Below are positions 1 through 14,096 of a stretch of DNA of 64,000 nucleotides, one piece after another. The notes under the pieces were generated by a model, which saw nothing but the letters and a program-made list of their open reading frames with translations, had not been told where the DNA came from and did not search any database. The DNA is from Pseudomonas wenzhouensis (GTDB taxonomy: Bacteria > Pseudomonadota > Gammaproteobacteria > Pseudomonadales > Pseudomonadaceae): NCBI RefSeq assembly GCF_021029445.1, contig NZ_CP072610.1:496001-560000 (forward strand), read 5' to 3'. Positions within the stretch are counted from its first letter, which is position 1. Every line of letters begins with the position of its first letter. The translations under genes and the position numbers were made by a program.

Positions 1-64
1 GGATCTCGGCCCGGCTTCGGAAAGTGTCGAGCTGATCATCTCGATCGAAGGCATCCGCAAGTAA
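1..64 (+). CDS. YceI family protein, C-terminal end only
   Basis: The reading frame from base 2 to the TAA at 62-64 ends in DLGPASESVELIISIEGIRK. This closely resembles the C-terminus of YceI-like periplasmic lipocalin-fold proteins (E. coli YceI has a DLGPAS...LIISVEG tail), which bind isoprenoid-type lipids. Only 20 residues are in the window, so signal peptide and function cannot be checked. The gene is followed by a strong hairpin at 124-152 and by convergent rhlE. Confidence 0.7.
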   Translation, partial: DLGPASESVELIISIEGIRK

Positions 65-123
65 CGAAAGCGGCCGCTAGCGGTCACCGGATGTGCCCGC
101 ATGTTCAGCCTGCGGCAATAACG

Positions 124-152
124 AAAACGCCACCCCATGGGGTGGCGTTTTT
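124..152. terminator. Bidirectional intrinsic terminator between the YceI gene and rhlE
   Basis: A GC-rich stem AAACGCCACCCC / GGGTGGCGTTT has a run of T on the + side and a mirrored A run on the other side. It can therefore end transcription of both convergent genes. Confidence 0.85.
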
Positions 153-166
153 GTTGGCGCGGCCGC

Positions 167-2050
167 TTACTCTTCGCGGTTACGCGTCAGCAGTGCCGGC
201 TTCTCGCCACGCGGGCGGGTGCTGTTGCTCAGCTCGTCAAGTTGCTCGGCGCTGGGGAAGCGGTCCAGGCGCGAGCCCTTGTGCATGATGATCGGCTGCT
301 TTTCGCGCGGGTTGCGCACGGCTGCTTCGGTACGCGGCAGCTCGTCGCGGTCCAGCGAGGTGATGCGACCGTCATGTGCCGGTCGGCCACGGCCACCGCC
401 AGTGCGGCCCTGGCCACCCTGGCGACGATTCTTGCCTGGCGTGGCCGGGGTGCCGGCAGCATTGCTGCGCGGCGGCCTGTTGCTGCTCTTGGCTTTCTGG
501 CCCTGACCCTGAGCGGCGCCAGTGCCCGCAGCGGCAGCGCCTGGGCGGCGGCCACGGCCTTGCGGCTTGTTCTGTACCGGCACATAGTCGGCACGGTTGC
601 CGAAATTGTCGATCTCGTCGTCGAGGAACTCTTCCGGATCACGATCCGGAGGCAAGGGCGGAATGGCCGGGGCGGCGCCACGGCTCTGGTTGCGCGGTTG
701 CTGACCACGGCGATTCTGGCCCTGACCCTGCTGCTGCGGCTTGGCTTTCTGCTCCTTGCCGCTGTCCTTGCCCTTGTCTCGACGACCACCGCTGTTGCGC
801 TCGCCCTTGGGCTTGTCGGCGCCTTCGGCTTTGGCCTTTTTCGGCCCGGCATTGCGCGGCTGGCGAGGTTCACGCACTTCCGGACGTTCCGCTTCCACGG
901 CGCTGGCATCGAAGCCCAGCAGATCACCGTCGGGGATCTTCTGCTTGGTCATGCGCTCGATGCTTTTCAGCAGCTTCTCTTCATCCGGGGCGACCAGCGA
1001 GATGGCCTCACCGCTACGCCCTGCGCGACCGGTACGGCCGATGCGGTGGACGTAATCTTCCTCGACGTTGGGCAACTCGAAGTTGACCACATGCGGCAGC
1101 TGATCGATATCCAGGCCACGGGCGGCGATATCGGTGGCCACCAGGATGCGCACCTTGTTCGCCTTGAAGTCTGCCAGGGCCTTGGTGCGCGCGTTCTGGC
1201 TCTTGTTGCCATGAATCGCGGCAGCCGGCAGGCCGTGTTTCTCGAGGTATTCGGCCAGGCGGTTGGCGCCGTGCTTGGTGCGGGTGAATACCAGCACCTG
1301 TTCCCAGGCGCCCTGGGTGATCAGGTGAGCGAGCAGGGCGCGCTTGTGGCTGGCGGCCAGGCGGAAGACGCGTTGTTCGATACGCTCGACCGTGGTGTTC
1401 GGCGGCGTCACCTCGATGCGCTCGGGGTTGTGCAGCAACTTGCCGGCGAGGTCGGTGATGTCCTTGGAGAAGGTGGCCGAGAACAGCAGGTTCTGGCGTT
1501 TGGCTGGCAGCTTGGCCAGCACCTTCTTGACGTCGTGGATGAAGCCCATGTCGAGCATGCGGTCGGCTTCATCGAGCACGAGAATTTCCACATGCGACAG
1601 GTCGATGGCTTTCTGGTTGGCCAGATCGAGCAGGCGGCCGGGGCAGGCGACGAGCACATCGACGCCTTTGGCCAGCGCCTGAACCTGCGGGTTCATGCCA
1701 ACGCCGCCGAAGATGCAGGCGCTGACGAATTTCAGGTCACGGGCATACAGCTTGAAGCTGTCATGCACCTGGGCGGCCAGTTCGCGGGTCGGTGTCAGCA
1801 CCAGTACGCGCGGTTGTTTCGGGCCGTGGCGCTGTTCGCGATCCGGGTGACCGTCCGGGAACAGGCGCTCGAGAATGGGCAGGGCGAAACCGCCCGTCTT
1901 ACCAGTACCCGTCTGGGCCGCCACCATGAGATCGCGACCTTGCAACACGGCGGGAATGGCCCGCTGTTGCACCGGAGTGGGTTGGGTGTAGCCGGCGGCT
2001 TCGACCGCACGGACTAAAGCCTCGGAGAGACCGAGGGAGGCAAAGGACAT
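167..2050 (-). CDS. rhlE: DEAD-box ATP-dependent RNA helicase RhlE
   Basis: The 627-residue product is an RNA helicase acting on structured RNA and ribosome assembly in the cytoplasm. Walker A AQTGTGKT lies at residues 45-52, followed by PTRELA, DEAD, FSAT and [10 protein letters not shown], then a long low-complexity Lys/Arg/Gln/Gly-rich tail of about 240 residues, as in Pseudomonas RhlE proteins (about 640 aa). I chose the ATG at 2050 because MSFASLGL is the family start and an AGGA sits about 7 bases upstream. The longer in-frame extension to 2218 is probably leader. The tail is expected to be disordered and RNA-binding. Confidence 0.95.
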   Translation of the reverse strand: MSFASLGLSEALVRAVEAAGYTQPTPVQQRAIPAVLQGRDLMVAAQTGTGKTGGFALPILERLFPDGHPDREQRHGPKQPRVLVLTPTRELAAQVHDSFKLYARDLKFVSACIFGGVGMNPQVQALAKGVDVLVACPGRLLDLANQKAIDLSHVEILVLDEADRMLDMGFIHDVKKVLAKLPAKRQNLLFSATFSKDITDLAGKLLHNPERIEVTPPNTTVERIEQRVFRLAASHKRALLAHLITQGAWEQVLVFTRTKHGANRLAEYLEKHGLPAAAIHGNKSQNARTKALADFKANKVRILVATDIAARGLDIDQLPHVVNFELPNVEEDYVHRIGRTGRAGRSGEAISLVAPDEEKLLKSIERMTKQKIPDGDLLGFDASAVEAERPEVREPRQPRNAGPKKAKAEGADKPKGERNSGGRRDKGKDSGKEQKAKPQQQGQGQNRRGQQPRNQSRGAAPAIPPLPPDRDPEEFLDDEIDNFGNRADYVPVQNKPQGRGRRPGAAAAGTGAAQGQGQKAKSSNRPPRSNAAGTPATPGKNRRQGGQGRTGGGRGRPAHDGRITSLDRDELPRTEAAVRNPREKQPIIMHKGSRLDRFPSAEQLDELSNSTRPRGEKPALLTRNREE

Positions 2051-2105
2051 GAGCAATCCTGTACTAGTGAGGGCGTGGCCCTGGGGGGTGTAGAGCCTGG
2101 CTTGA

Positions 2106-2127
2106 ATCACGCATTGGGGGGCGTGAT
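2106..2127 (-). promoter_or_regulatory. Hairpin in the rhlE leader, with possible -10 element at 2191-2196
   Basis: On the minus strand a TATACT hexamer (2191-2196) could be a -10 box, giving a leader of about 135 bases. The leader contains a stem with 7-bp arms ATCACGC / GCGTGAT. DEAD-box helicase genes are often autoregulated through structured leaders, but here this is only a suggestion. Confidence 0.3.
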
Positions 2128-2238
2128 CCCGTCCGGTACTGCTGGCTTTAGGGCACCAGCATCCGGGCGCAAGCCTGGCGGGAAGGCCCGAGTATAACAG
2201 AGCGCAAGGCTTGCGCACCTATCAGCCTGTCGGCTGGT

Positions 2239-2997
2239 TCACGGCTGGCGTTCGTGCGGCCTGGCGTAGCGTGCCTGCAGGCGGGCATAGGCGGGTTCGC
2301 GCTTGAAGCGGCGTAGCTCGCGGGCGAACGCCTGCGCCAGTGGTTGCAGCGCCGGATCCTTGCGCAGCGCCAGGTACAGATGGTCGCGCCCGAGTCTTTT
2401 GCGGTGGTAGTCGATTTGCCCCTCGATGCCCATCTGCGCGATCAGGTAGAGGCCGGCGCGCCGGTCATTGACCACCAGGTCGACGCGGTGGCGTATTAGC
2501 TTGCCCATATTGGCTTCATGGCTCTGCGCTTCTTCGCGGCTGAACAGGGTCGAGGTGCGGAAGGCCTCGTCGTTGTACCAGTAGCCTGGCGAGACACCGA
2601 TTACCAGGTCGCTCAGGTCTTCCAGGCTGGTGAAGCGGAAGGGACGATTGCGCGCATGGAACAGCACCAGCTCGACGTCGCTCAGTGGCTCTGCGACGAA
2701 GAGCATGTCGGCCTCGCGCTCGGGCAGGTGGAAGATATCCAGAATGCCATCGGCCTGCCCGTGCGCCAGTGCCAGCAGGCAACGCTTCCAGGGCAGGAAC
2801 TGCAGCTCCAGCTCGATGCCCAGACGCTGCAGCACCGTCTGCGTGATCTCATAGTCGAGGCCGGTGGCCTGGCCGTGTTCCTCGAAGACGTAAGGCGCCC
2901 AGGCTTCCGTGACCAGGCGCAGCGTTTCACCGCGAGCGGCGAAAGCACAGGAGCACAGTAGAAGTATGGCGATAACCTGACGCGGCAATAGTGGCAT
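2239..2997 (-). CDS. Periplasmic substrate-binding protein (SBP_bac_3 type), stand-alone
   Basis: The 252-residue protein has an N-terminal signal peptide (about residues 1-23, ending ...AARG/E). It then follows the family-3 amino-acid-binding fold, with an opening like TLRLVTEAWAPYVFEE and the typical GLDYEI segment. No ABC permease or ATPase lies beside it, so the partner is unknown. Such orphan proteins may feed a transporter encoded elsewhere or act in sensing. The ligand cannot be read from sequence. It sits between rhlE and ppnN in the same orientation, with no shared overlap. Confidence 0.75.
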   Translation of the reverse strand: MPLLPRQVIAILLLCSCAFAARGETLRLVTEAWAPYVFEEHGQATGLDYEITQTVLQRLGIELELQFLPWKRCLLALAHGQADGILDIFHLPEREADMLFVAEPLSDVELVLFHARNRPFRFTSLEDLSDLVIGVSPGYWYNDEAFRTSTLFSREEAQSHEANMGKLIRHRVDLVVNDRRAGLYLIAQMGIEGQIDYHRKRLGRDHLYLALRKDPALQPLAQAFARELRRFKREPAYARLQARYARPHERQP

Positions 2998-3048
2998 CGC
3001 GCCAGATTAGCGATTTTGTAATGGCCTTTGAAGTGCGCCTACGTCACC

Positions 3049-4422
3049 TCAATCAATGACGCGATAGCAGGGCTCGTAGGCGCTGCCGCCCGGCAGCTTC
3101 ATGCGGTGCTGCTCGACGAAGGCCTGCAGCAGGCGATCCAGCGGGCGCATGATGGTGGCTTCGCCGCGAATCTCGTAGGGGCCGTGCTCCTCGATCAGGC
3201 GGATGCCGTTCTCCTTGACGTTGCCGGCGACGATGCCGGAAAAGGCGCGACGCAGGTTGGCGGCCAACTGATGCAATGGCTGCTCGCGGGTCAGGTTGAG
3301 GCTGGCCATGGCTTCGTGGGTTGGCTCGAACGGGTGCTGGAAGCTCTCGTCGATCTTCAGCAGCCAGTTGAAGTGGAAGGCGTCGTTGCGCTCGCGGCGG
3401 AACTGACGCACGGCCTTGATGCCGATGGCCATTTCGCGGGCGACTTCAGCCGGGTCGTTGACGATCATGCGGTAGCGTTGCTGCGCCGCTGCGCCGAGGG
3501 TCGCGCCGATGAAATCATGCAGCTGCTGCAGGTACGTGCTGGCGCTCTTCGGGCCGGTGAGAATGACCGGGAAGGGCAGGTTCTGGTTATCCGGGTGGGT
3601 GAGGATGCCCAGTAGGTAGAGGAACTCTTCGGCCGTGCCGGCGCCGCCCGGGAAGATGATGATGCCGTGGCCGACGCGGACGAAGGCTTCCAGACGTTTC
3701 TCGATATCCGGCAGGATCACCAGCTCGTTGACGATCGGATTCGGTGCCTCGGCGGCGATGATGCCCGGCTCGGTTAGGCCCAGGTAGCGGCCGGTGAGGT
3801 TGCGCTGCTTGGCGTGGCTGATGGTGGCGCCCTTCATCGGCCCCTTCATCACGCCCGGGCCGCAGCCGGTGCAGATATCCAGGCCGCGCAGGCCCAGCTC
3901 GTGGCCGACCTTCTTGGTGTACTTGTATTCCTCGGTGCTGATCGAGTGGCCGCCCCAGCACACCACCATCTTCGGTTCGACGCCGCTGCGCAGGGTCTTG
4001 GCATTGCGCAGCAGGTGAAAGACGTAATCGGTGATGCCTTCGGAACTGTCCAGATCGATGCGCTTGTGCTCCAGCTCGCTCTGGGTGAAGACGATGTCGC
4101 GCAGGGCGCTGAACAGCATCTCGCGGGTGCTGGCGATCATCTCGCCGTCGACGAAGGCATCGGCTGGTGCGTTCAGCAGCTCCAGGCGGATGCCGCGATC
4201 CTGCTGGTGGATCTTCACTTCGAAGTCCGGGTACGCCTCGAGGATGGTCTTGGCGTTATCACTGTGCGAGCCGGTATTGAGGATCGCCAGGGCACACTGG
4301 CGGAACAGGCGATACACGCTGCCCGAGCCGGTTTCGCGCAGTTGCTGCACTTCGCGCTGGGAGAGGGTTTCCAGGCTGCCCTTGGGGCTGACGGAGGCGT
4401 TGATCGTGGAGCGTTTGAGCAT
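3049..4422 (-). CDS. ppnN: Pyrimidine/purine 5'-nucleotide nucleosidase PpnN (YgdH, LOG family)
   Basis: The 457-residue protein matches the long YgdH/PpnN form of the LOG family, which cleaves nucleoside 5'-monophosphates into base and ribose 5-phosphate and is (p)ppGpp-controlled in E. coli. The hallmark nucleotide-binding signature FPGGAGTAEEF is present near residue 255, with CTGCGPGVMKGPMKGA upstream. N- and C-terminal extensions flanking the Rossmann core give the length expected for PpnN rather than for short cytokinin-activating LOG proteins. An AGGA about 9 bases before the ATG at 4422 supports the start. Confidence 0.92.
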   Translation of the reverse strand: MLKRSTINASVSPKGSLETLSQREVQQLRETGSGSVYRLFRQCALAILNTGSHSDNAKTILEAYPDFEVKIHQQDRGIRLELLNAPADAFVDGEMIASTREMLFSALRDIVFTQSELEHKRIDLDSSEGITDYVFHLLRNAKTLRSGVEPKMVVCWGGHSISTEEYKYTKKVGHELGLRGLDICTGCGPGVMKGPMKGATISHAKQRNLTGRYLGLTEPGIIAAEAPNPIVNELVILPDIEKRLEAFVRVGHGIIIFPGGAGTAEEFLYLLGILTHPDNQNLPFPVILTGPKSASTYLQQLHDFIGATLGAAAQQRYRMIVNDPAEVAREMAIGIKAVRQFRRERNDAFHFNWLLKIDESFQHPFEPTHEAMASLNLTREQPLHQLAANLRRAFSGIVAGNVKENGIRLIEEHGPYEIRGEATIMRPLDRLLQAFVEQHRMKLPGGSAYEPCYRVID

Positions 4423-4465
4423 GAGGGGCGATCCTTCGGCGGCAAGGCGGAGTGTGACGCAGACA

Positions 4466-4485
4466 GGCCGTCCGTGTGGACGGCC
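4466..4485 (-). terminator. Perfect 8-bp hairpin downstream of metF
   Basis: GGCCGTCC, a GTGT loop and GGACGGCC form a perfect stem 13 bases beyond the metF stop and 44 bases before the ppnN start. There is no clear U-tract, so it may be a weak terminator or an RNA-stabilising stem. Confidence 0.4.
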
Positions 4486-4497
4486 CGGAGGGAGCTG

Positions 4498-5343
4498 TCA
4501 ACGTGACAGTTTGAGGTTGTTCCAGATGGCCAGGCTGGGGCCAGCCAGGTTCATGCTGTAGAAGTGCAGGCCCGGCGCGCCGCCTTGCAGCAGGCGCTCG
4601 CACATCTCGCTGATGACCTGTTCGCCGAAGGCGCGAATGCTGTCGCTGTCGTCGCCATAGGCTTCCAGCTGCTTGCGCACCCAGCGCGGGATCTCCGCGC
4701 CGCAGGCGTCGGAGAAGCGCGCCAGCTTGCTGTAGTTGGTGATCGGCATGATGCCCGGCACCACCGGGATATCCACGCCCAGTTTCTGCACGCGCTCGAC
4801 GAAGTAGAAGTAGCTGTCGGCGTTGAAGAAGTACTGGGTGATGGCGCTGTCGGCACCGGCCTTGGCCTTGCGTACGAAGTTGGCGATGTCGCTCTCGAAG
4901 TTGCGCGCCTGCGGGTGCATCTCCGGGTAGGCAGTCACTTCGATATGGAAGTGATCACCGGTTTCAGTGCGAATGAACTCGACCAGCTCGTTGGCGTAGC
5001 GCAGCTCGCCGCTGGCCATGCCCATACCGGATGGCAGGTCACCACGCAGGGCAACGATGCGCTTGATACCGGCGTTCTTGTACAGGTTGAGCAGCTCGCG
5101 CAGTTCGGCCTTGCTGTCGCCGACGCAGGACAGGTGCGGGGCGGTGGGCACCTTGATCTCGCCATCGAGTTGCAGCACGGTGTTCAGGGTGCGGTCGCGG
5201 GTCGAGCCCCCGGCACCATAGGTGCAGGAGAAGAAATCGGGTTTGTAGGTTGCCAGTTGGCGCGCTACGTCCATCAGTTTTTCATGCCCGGCTTCGGTCT
5301 TGGTGGGGAAGAACTCGAAGCTGTAGCGGCGTTCTTGGCTCAT
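4498..5343 (-). CDS. metF: 5,10-methylenetetrahydrofolate reductase MetF
   Basis: The 281-residue flavoenzyme reduces methylene-THF to methyl-THF, the methyl donor for methionine synthesis. The start MSQERRYSFEFFPTKTEAG with the SFEFFPTKT motif is diagnostic, and FFSCTYGAGGSTRDRT and ITQYFF follow in family order. I place the start at 5343 rather than 45 bases upstream because the MetF N-terminus begins there. It is downstream of ahcY, separated by 99 bases that hold a dispersed palindromic repeat pair, and is likely co-transcribed with ahcY under the SAH riboswitch. Confidence 0.96.
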   Translation of the reverse strand: MSQERRYSFEFFPTKTEAGHEKLMDVARQLATYKPDFFSCTYGAGGSTRDRTLNTVLQLDGEIKVPTAPHLSCVGDSKAELRELLNLYKNAGIKRIVALRGDLPSGMGMASGELRYANELVEFIRTETGDHFHIEVTAYPEMHPQARNFESDIANFVRKAKAGADSAITQYFFNADSYFYFVERVQKLGVDIPVVPGIMPITNYSKLARFSDACGAEIPRWVRKQLEAYGDDSDSIRAFGEQVISEMCERLLQGGAPGLHFYSMNLAGPSLAIWNNLKLSR

Positions 5344-5364
5344 AGGGTTTCTAGCCTTGGAGAC

Positions 5365-5440
5365 GTAGGGTGGATGGCGTTTTTCCATCCACCTTGCGGG
5401 AAGTCGGCGGTGGATAAGCCAGGGGCTTATCCACCCTACG
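5365..5440. repeat. Pair of GTAGGGTGGA-type palindromes between ahcY and metF
   Basis: Two stems, one around GGTGGATGG...CCATCCACC and one around GGTGGATAAGCC...GGCTTATCCACC, fill almost the whole ahcY-metF gap. Their outer ends GTAGGGTGG / CCACCCTAC match the repeat core found at 16220, 37714, 45258 and 45331. They could trim or attenuate the transcript between the two genes. Confidence 0.75.
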
Positions 5441-5442
5441 CA

Positions 5443-6936
<1,494 letters not shown>

Positions 6937-6947
6937 AGGTGGCGGGA

Positions 6948-6970
6948 GCGACCGGAGCGGTGCCGGTCGC
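6948..6970 (-). promoter_or_regulatory. Leader hairpin 5' of the SAH aptamer
   Basis: GCGACCGG and CCGGTCGC form a perfect 8-bp stem just after the predicted transcription start and before the aptamer. Role unknown; it may insulate the 5' end or protect the RNA. Confidence 0.45.
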
Positions 6971-6984
6971 GATAAAGCCCGCTG

Positions 6985-7013
6985 ATTATAGCGAGCCGAG
7001 CGTCTACACCCAA
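6985..7013 (-). promoter_or_regulatory. Sigma-70 promoter of the ahcY-metF operon
   Basis: On the minus strand a -35 TTGGGT (7008-7013), a 17-base spacer and a perfect -10 TATAAT (6985-6990) precede the riboswitch. Transcription would begin near 6978, placing the aptamer inside the leader. Confidence 0.75.
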
Positions 7014-7204
7014 GGCTTTCCGTCCGGTTGCTGTCGCTTACGCTTCCCCCTGTTTCGTGCCGCACCTTGATCCGGGCCTGATCACGTGTAGCTGAACCTG
7101 GGCTGAGCGCTGCGCGTGCTGACAGCTGTTGTGACAAGAGGTCGCTTGGCCGTACCGGGGCGAGCCGCGATACTGGCGCCCCCTGGTGTTCGGAAGTTGC
7201 GTCG

Positions 7205-9458
<2,254 letters not shown>

Positions 9459-9641
9459 TCAGGAAGACGAAAACGCATGCGCATGACCGCTTTTTATGGT
9501 GCTTGACGATCTGATTGATTGGGTTTTATTGGGGTACTTGCGTGTGGCTTGCAGATTCGCGCGCCTTGTTTGCGTCGTCTGTCAGGATGCACTCAAGGGC
9601 CTGAGTACGAGGCCCGGTAAATAGGTGCTCAGGCACGAAAA

Positions 9642-9670
9642 AACCCCGCCAGATCGCTCTGGCGGGGCTT
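9642..9670 (-). terminator. Intrinsic terminator of metK
   Basis: A stem AACCCCGCCAGA / TCTGGCGGGG is followed on the minus strand by a run of T, 15 bases after the metK stop. It is strong enough to act in both directions. The rest of the 298-base gap 9387-9684 shows no gene or further structure that I can support. Confidence 0.85.
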
Positions 9671-9684
9671 TCGTTTTCAGGGGC

Positions 9685-10871
<1,187 letters not shown>

Positions 10872-10875
<4 letters not shown>

Positions 10876-11876
10876 GGGTGGGTTCCTTGTGTGCCGTAAC
10901 GTGGAGCGCTTCGCTCGCCAGGTTGGGCGAAGTGCCGTAACTGAATCTGAAAACCGTTCTTCAGACCGATATAGAGACTTTCGCCGGGAACCAGCCCGGC
11001 GGCGCTGGCCCAGCGCGACAGATCGTCCTGCTCGAAGCCTAGCCAAAGATCGCCGCAGGCCTCGCGCGCCCAGCTCTGGTCGTGGCTGCACAGTTCGCTG
11101 AGCAGCAGGCTGCCGCCCGGCGCGACCAGGCCGGCCAGCTTGCGAAAGGCCTCGGCCGGCGTGGCGAAGTGGTGCAGCACCATGTTCAGTACCACGCAAT
11201 CGGCCGTGACGGGCGTGTCCTGCAGCGCATCGGTCAGTTTCAGCTTGACGTTACCCAGCCCTTCGGCGGCGCAGCGCTGGCTGGCCAGTTCGAGCATAGC
11301 CGGGCTGTTGTCCAGTGCCGTGACCTGGGCGAAGCGCCGCGCCAGTTCGGGCAGGAAGGCGCCGTCGCCGGGGCCGATTTCCAGCGCCGTGGCGTCTGGC
11401 GCGAAACGCAGCGCATCGAGCAGCGCCAGCAGGCTGTCGCGGTACTGCGGCAAACCGGCGATCAGATCCTGCTGGGCCTGGAAGTTGCTGGCCATGCGCG
11501 CGAAGAAATCGCGGCTGACGGTGGCGCGCTGCTGGTGCACGGCGCCGATGCGCGTTTGCACAGCGGCGGGCAGAGGCAGGTCATCGATGTCGTCCAGCAG
11601 GGCGGCGTGCAGGCGGCCATTGGGCAGGGCGCGACGGTAGAAGATCGCGTTGCCCTCACGACGCGTGGCCACCAGCCCGGCCTGGGCCAGCACCTTGAGG
11701 TGATGACTCATGCCCGACTGACCGATGGCGAAGATCTGCGCCAGCTCCAGCACGCCGAAGGAATCGTTGCTCAGCACGCGCAAAACGTTCAGGCGCAGCG
11801 AGTCACCGCCGGCCTTGCACAGGGCGGCGAGCGTGTCGCAGGGGTCGAATTCCAACTCAGGGGCGCGCAGGGTCAT
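10872..11876 (-). CDS. ArsR-type regulator fused to a SAM-dependent methyltransferase domain (SahR-like)
   Basis: The 334-residue protein has an N-terminal winged-helix ArsR domain (about residues 15-95, with [18 protein letters not shown] recognition region). A class I methyltransferase domain follows, with the SAM-loop [15 protein letters not shown]. This fusion is the architecture of SahR, a described proteobacterial repressor of methionine/SAH-recycling genes that senses SAH. The gene overlaps metK by 4 bases and has an operator-like palindrome 41 bases upstream of the chosen ATG (11876). An alternative ATG at 11906 would leave only 10 bases to the palindrome and adds non-conserved residues. 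No clear SD is visible for either start. Confidence 0.85.
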
Positions 11877-11916
11877 GGTGGCGCAGTCTAGTCGGTCATT
11901 TTTCATACAGCAACAC

Positions 11917-11940
11917 CAATATCAAAAAGTTTTGATATTG
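11917..11940. promoter_or_regulatory. Operator palindrome for the SahR-like regulator
   Basis: Two 11-base arms CAATATCAAAA and TTTTGATATTG flank a 2-base centre. Such long AT-rich dyads are typical ArsR-family sites. It lies just upstream of the regulator-metK operon, so autoregulation is the simple reading. Confidence 0.75.
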
Positions 11941-11950
11941 ATTTTGCTGG

Positions 11951-12832
11951 CTAGCCGGCGTTCTCGCTCAGTGCCAGAAAGGCTGCGGGTGCCGGGCTCA
12001 GGCTGGCGCCCAGGCGCCAGAGCACATGCAAGTCGCGTTCGATCTGCAGATCCTGTACCTGCAGGTGGCACAGTTCACCGCTGGCCAGTTCGCGCTCCAC
12101 CACCCGCTGTGACAGCCAGGCGATGCCCTGGCCGTCTGCGAGCAGGCGCTTGAGTGCCTCGGTGCTGCCGATGGCCATGCCGGCCTGTGGTTCCAGGCCG
12201 TGGTCGCGATAGGCCTGTTCGATGCTGGCGCGTGCGCCGGAGCCTGGCTCGCGCATGTACAGCGGATAATCCTGCAGATGCCTGGCCTGCAGCGCGCTGC
12301 TGCGGGCCAGTGGATGCTCTGGCGAAGCCACTGCCAGCAGGGCATCGCGGGCCAGCAGGTGGTAGGCATAGTCGCCGTGTGCGAACAGCCCTTCGACAAA
12401 ACCGAGGCTGATCTGGCCCTCGTCCAGTTGGCGGGTTACAACATCGGTGTTGCTCACCTCCAGGCTGACGAATATCTGCGGATGCAGGGTGCGAAAGCGG
12501 GTAAGCAGGGGTGGCAGCAGGTAAGACCCGAGCGTGGCGCTGGCACCCAGGTGCAGCTCGCCCTGTTCGAGCTGGGCAAAGTCTCGCAGGTCGCGTTCGG
12601 CGGCGCGCTCCAGGGCGAAGATGCGTCGCGCATAGTCATGCAGGCGCAGGCCGCCTTCGGTCAGTCGCACGCCGCGTGGCTGACGATCGAACAGGCGCAG
12701 GTCGAGGCTGGCTTCGAGATCGCGAATTTCCCGCGTCACGGCAGGCTGGCTGATGTGCAGGCGTTCGGCGCCGGCGCTGATGCTGCCGGCTTCTGCCACG
12801 GCAAGGAAGACCTTCAGGTGATGGAGGTTCAT
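11951..12832 (-). CDS. LysR-family transcriptional regulator
   Basis: The 293-residue protein has the N-terminal LysR helix-turn-helix (MNLHHLKVFLAVAEAGSISA, then QPAVTREIRDLEASL around residues 28-44) and a periplasmic-binding-like effector domain. It is divergent from the TDT-family transporter at 12942, the usual sign that it controls that gene. An ATATG-N7-CATAT dyad lies between them. The effector is unknown. In P. aeruginosa, as I recall, the SahR-like gene is next to tktA, so this pair appears to be inserted there. Confidence 0.88.
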   Translation of the reverse strand: MNLHHLKVFLAVAEAGSISAGAERLHISQPAVTREIRDLEASLDLRLFDRQPRGVRLTEGGLRLHDYARRIFALERAAERDLRDFAQLEQGELHLGASATLGSYLLPPLLTRFRTLHPQIFVSLEVSNTDVVTRQLDEGQISLGFVEGLFAHGDYAYHLLARDALLAVASPEHPLARSSALQARHLQDYPLYMREPGSGARASIEQAYRDHGLEPQAGMAIGSTEALKRLLADGQGIAWLSQRVVERELASGELCHLQVQDLQIERDLHVLWRLGASLSPAPAAFLALSENAG

Positions 12833-12869
12833 GACTTTGTATAAGCGAAAAGTATGGGTTTGATGCTGA

Positions 12870-12886
12870 ATATGTATTTTTCATAT
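12870..12886. promoter_or_regulatory. LysR-type binding box between the LysR gene and the TDT transporter
   Basis: ATATG, 7 bases, CATAT form an inverted repeat with the T-N11-A spacing favoured by LysR regulators. It sits 38 bases from the LysR start and 55 bases from the transporter start. Confidence 0.5.
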
Positions 12887-12941
12887 GGCAAGCCAATTCT
12901 TACCCTTGCGCCATCACTCATGTCACGGGACTACCCGACTC

Positions 12942-14096
12942 ATGCCACGCCCCTTCAGTCGTTTACCCGAGCCGCTCGCCTTTATCCGTCACTTCACGCC
13001 CAGCTGGTTTGCCATGACCATGGGCACTGGTGTGCTGGCGCTGGTGGTCGCTCATCTGCCCTGGCAGCTGCCTGGATTGCTGATGCTCGCCGAGGGGCTG
13101 TGGTTTGTCGCGGTCAGTCTGTTCGCGCTGTTCAGCCTGCTGTTTCTGCTGCGCCTGACGCTGTTTCGCGAAACCATCTGGCCGATGCTGCTGCACCCGG
13201 TGCAGTCAATGTTCCTCGGTGCCATTCCCATGGGCCTGGCGGTACTGATCAAGGGCTTGTTGCTGTTCGGGGTGCCGCGTTGGGGGGAAGGGATCTACGC
13301 GCTGGCCCATGCGCTGTGGTGTCTGGATGCGGCGCTGGCGCTGCTTGGCGCGTTGTTGGTGCCCTATCTGATGTTCACCCGCCAGCACCATGCGCTGGAA
13401 AAGCTCACCGCGGTCTGGCTGCTACCGATTGTCGCACCGGAGGTCGCCGCCAGCACGGCAGGCGCGCTGGCGCCGCATCTGGCGGCCGAGGCGGCGCAAC
13501 AGTTATTGGTGGCCGGCTTCGTGCTCTGGGGATTGTCGCTGTCGCTGGCGTTTTCGCTGATCACGCTGGTGCTGCTGCGCCTGGCCCTGCACAAGCTGCC
13601 GGATACCGATTTTGCCGCCACCAGCTGGCTGCCACTGGGGCCGCTGGCTACCGGTTGCCTGGGGTTGCTGAGCATGGGGCATGCGGCGCCGCTGGCCTTT
13701 GCCGGTACGCCGCTGGTGGGCGCCGCCGAGCTGGCGCGGGATCTCGGCCTGATCGGTGGCCTGGCGCTGTGGGGCGCGGGCTTGTGGTGGCTGGTGATCG
13801 CCACCCTGTTCACCCGCCACTACATCCGCGACAACATGCCGTTCAACCTCGGCTGGTGGGGGTTCACCTTCCCGCTGGGCGTCTTCGCCCTGGCCACCTT
13901 TGAACTGCAGGCCGTGACCGGCCTGAGCTTGTTCGCCTTCATCGGTCTGCTGCTGGCGGTGCAGCTGGCGGCGGTCTGGACGTTGGTGTTCAGCCGTACG
14001 CTCGCCGGCGTCTGGCATGGTGAGTTGTTTCAGGCACCGTGCCTGGGCGGGCCGGGCAGCCCGGCGGTGAGCGTTCTGAGCGAACAGGCGAGCTGA
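12942..14096 (+). CDS. TDT family transporter (SLAC1/TehA-like anion channel or sulfite/dicarboxylate exporter)
   Basis: The 384-residue protein is almost wholly hydrophobic, with about ten membrane segments, and begins LAFIRHFTPSWFAMTMGTGV. That opening is characteristic of the tellurite-resistance/dicarboxylate transporter family, whose members include TehA, plant SLAC1 anion channels and fungal sulfite pumps. The substrate cannot be decided here. I prefer the ATG at 12942 to the upstream in-frame ATG at 12885, because the 19 extra residues are polar and unlike the family. Likely controlled by the divergent LysR protein. Confidence 0.85.
   Translation: MPRPFSRLPEPLAFIRHFTPSWFAMTMGTGVLALVVAHLPWQLPGLLMLAEGLWFVAVSLFALFSLLFLLRLTLFRETIWPMLLHPVQSMFLGAIPMGLAVLIKGLLLFGVPRWGEGIYALAHALWCLDAALALLGALLVPYLMFTRQHHALEKLTAVWLLPIVAPEVAASTAGALAPHLAAEAAQQLLVAGFVLWGLSLSLAFSLITLVLLRLALHKLPDTDFAATSWLPLGPLATGCLGLLSMGHAAPLAFAGTPLVGAAELARDLGLIGGLALWGAGLWWLVIATLFTRHYIRDNMPFNLGWWGFTFPLGVFALATFELQAVTGLSLFAFIGLLLAVQLAAVWTLVFSRTLAGVWHGELFQAPCLGGPGSPAVSVLSEQAS

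Noticed and set aside
137..2017. Long + strand open frame (626 codons) opposite rhlE
   Set aside because: It is the antisense shadow of a high-GC gene, with no family features; rhlE motifs on the other strand are complete.
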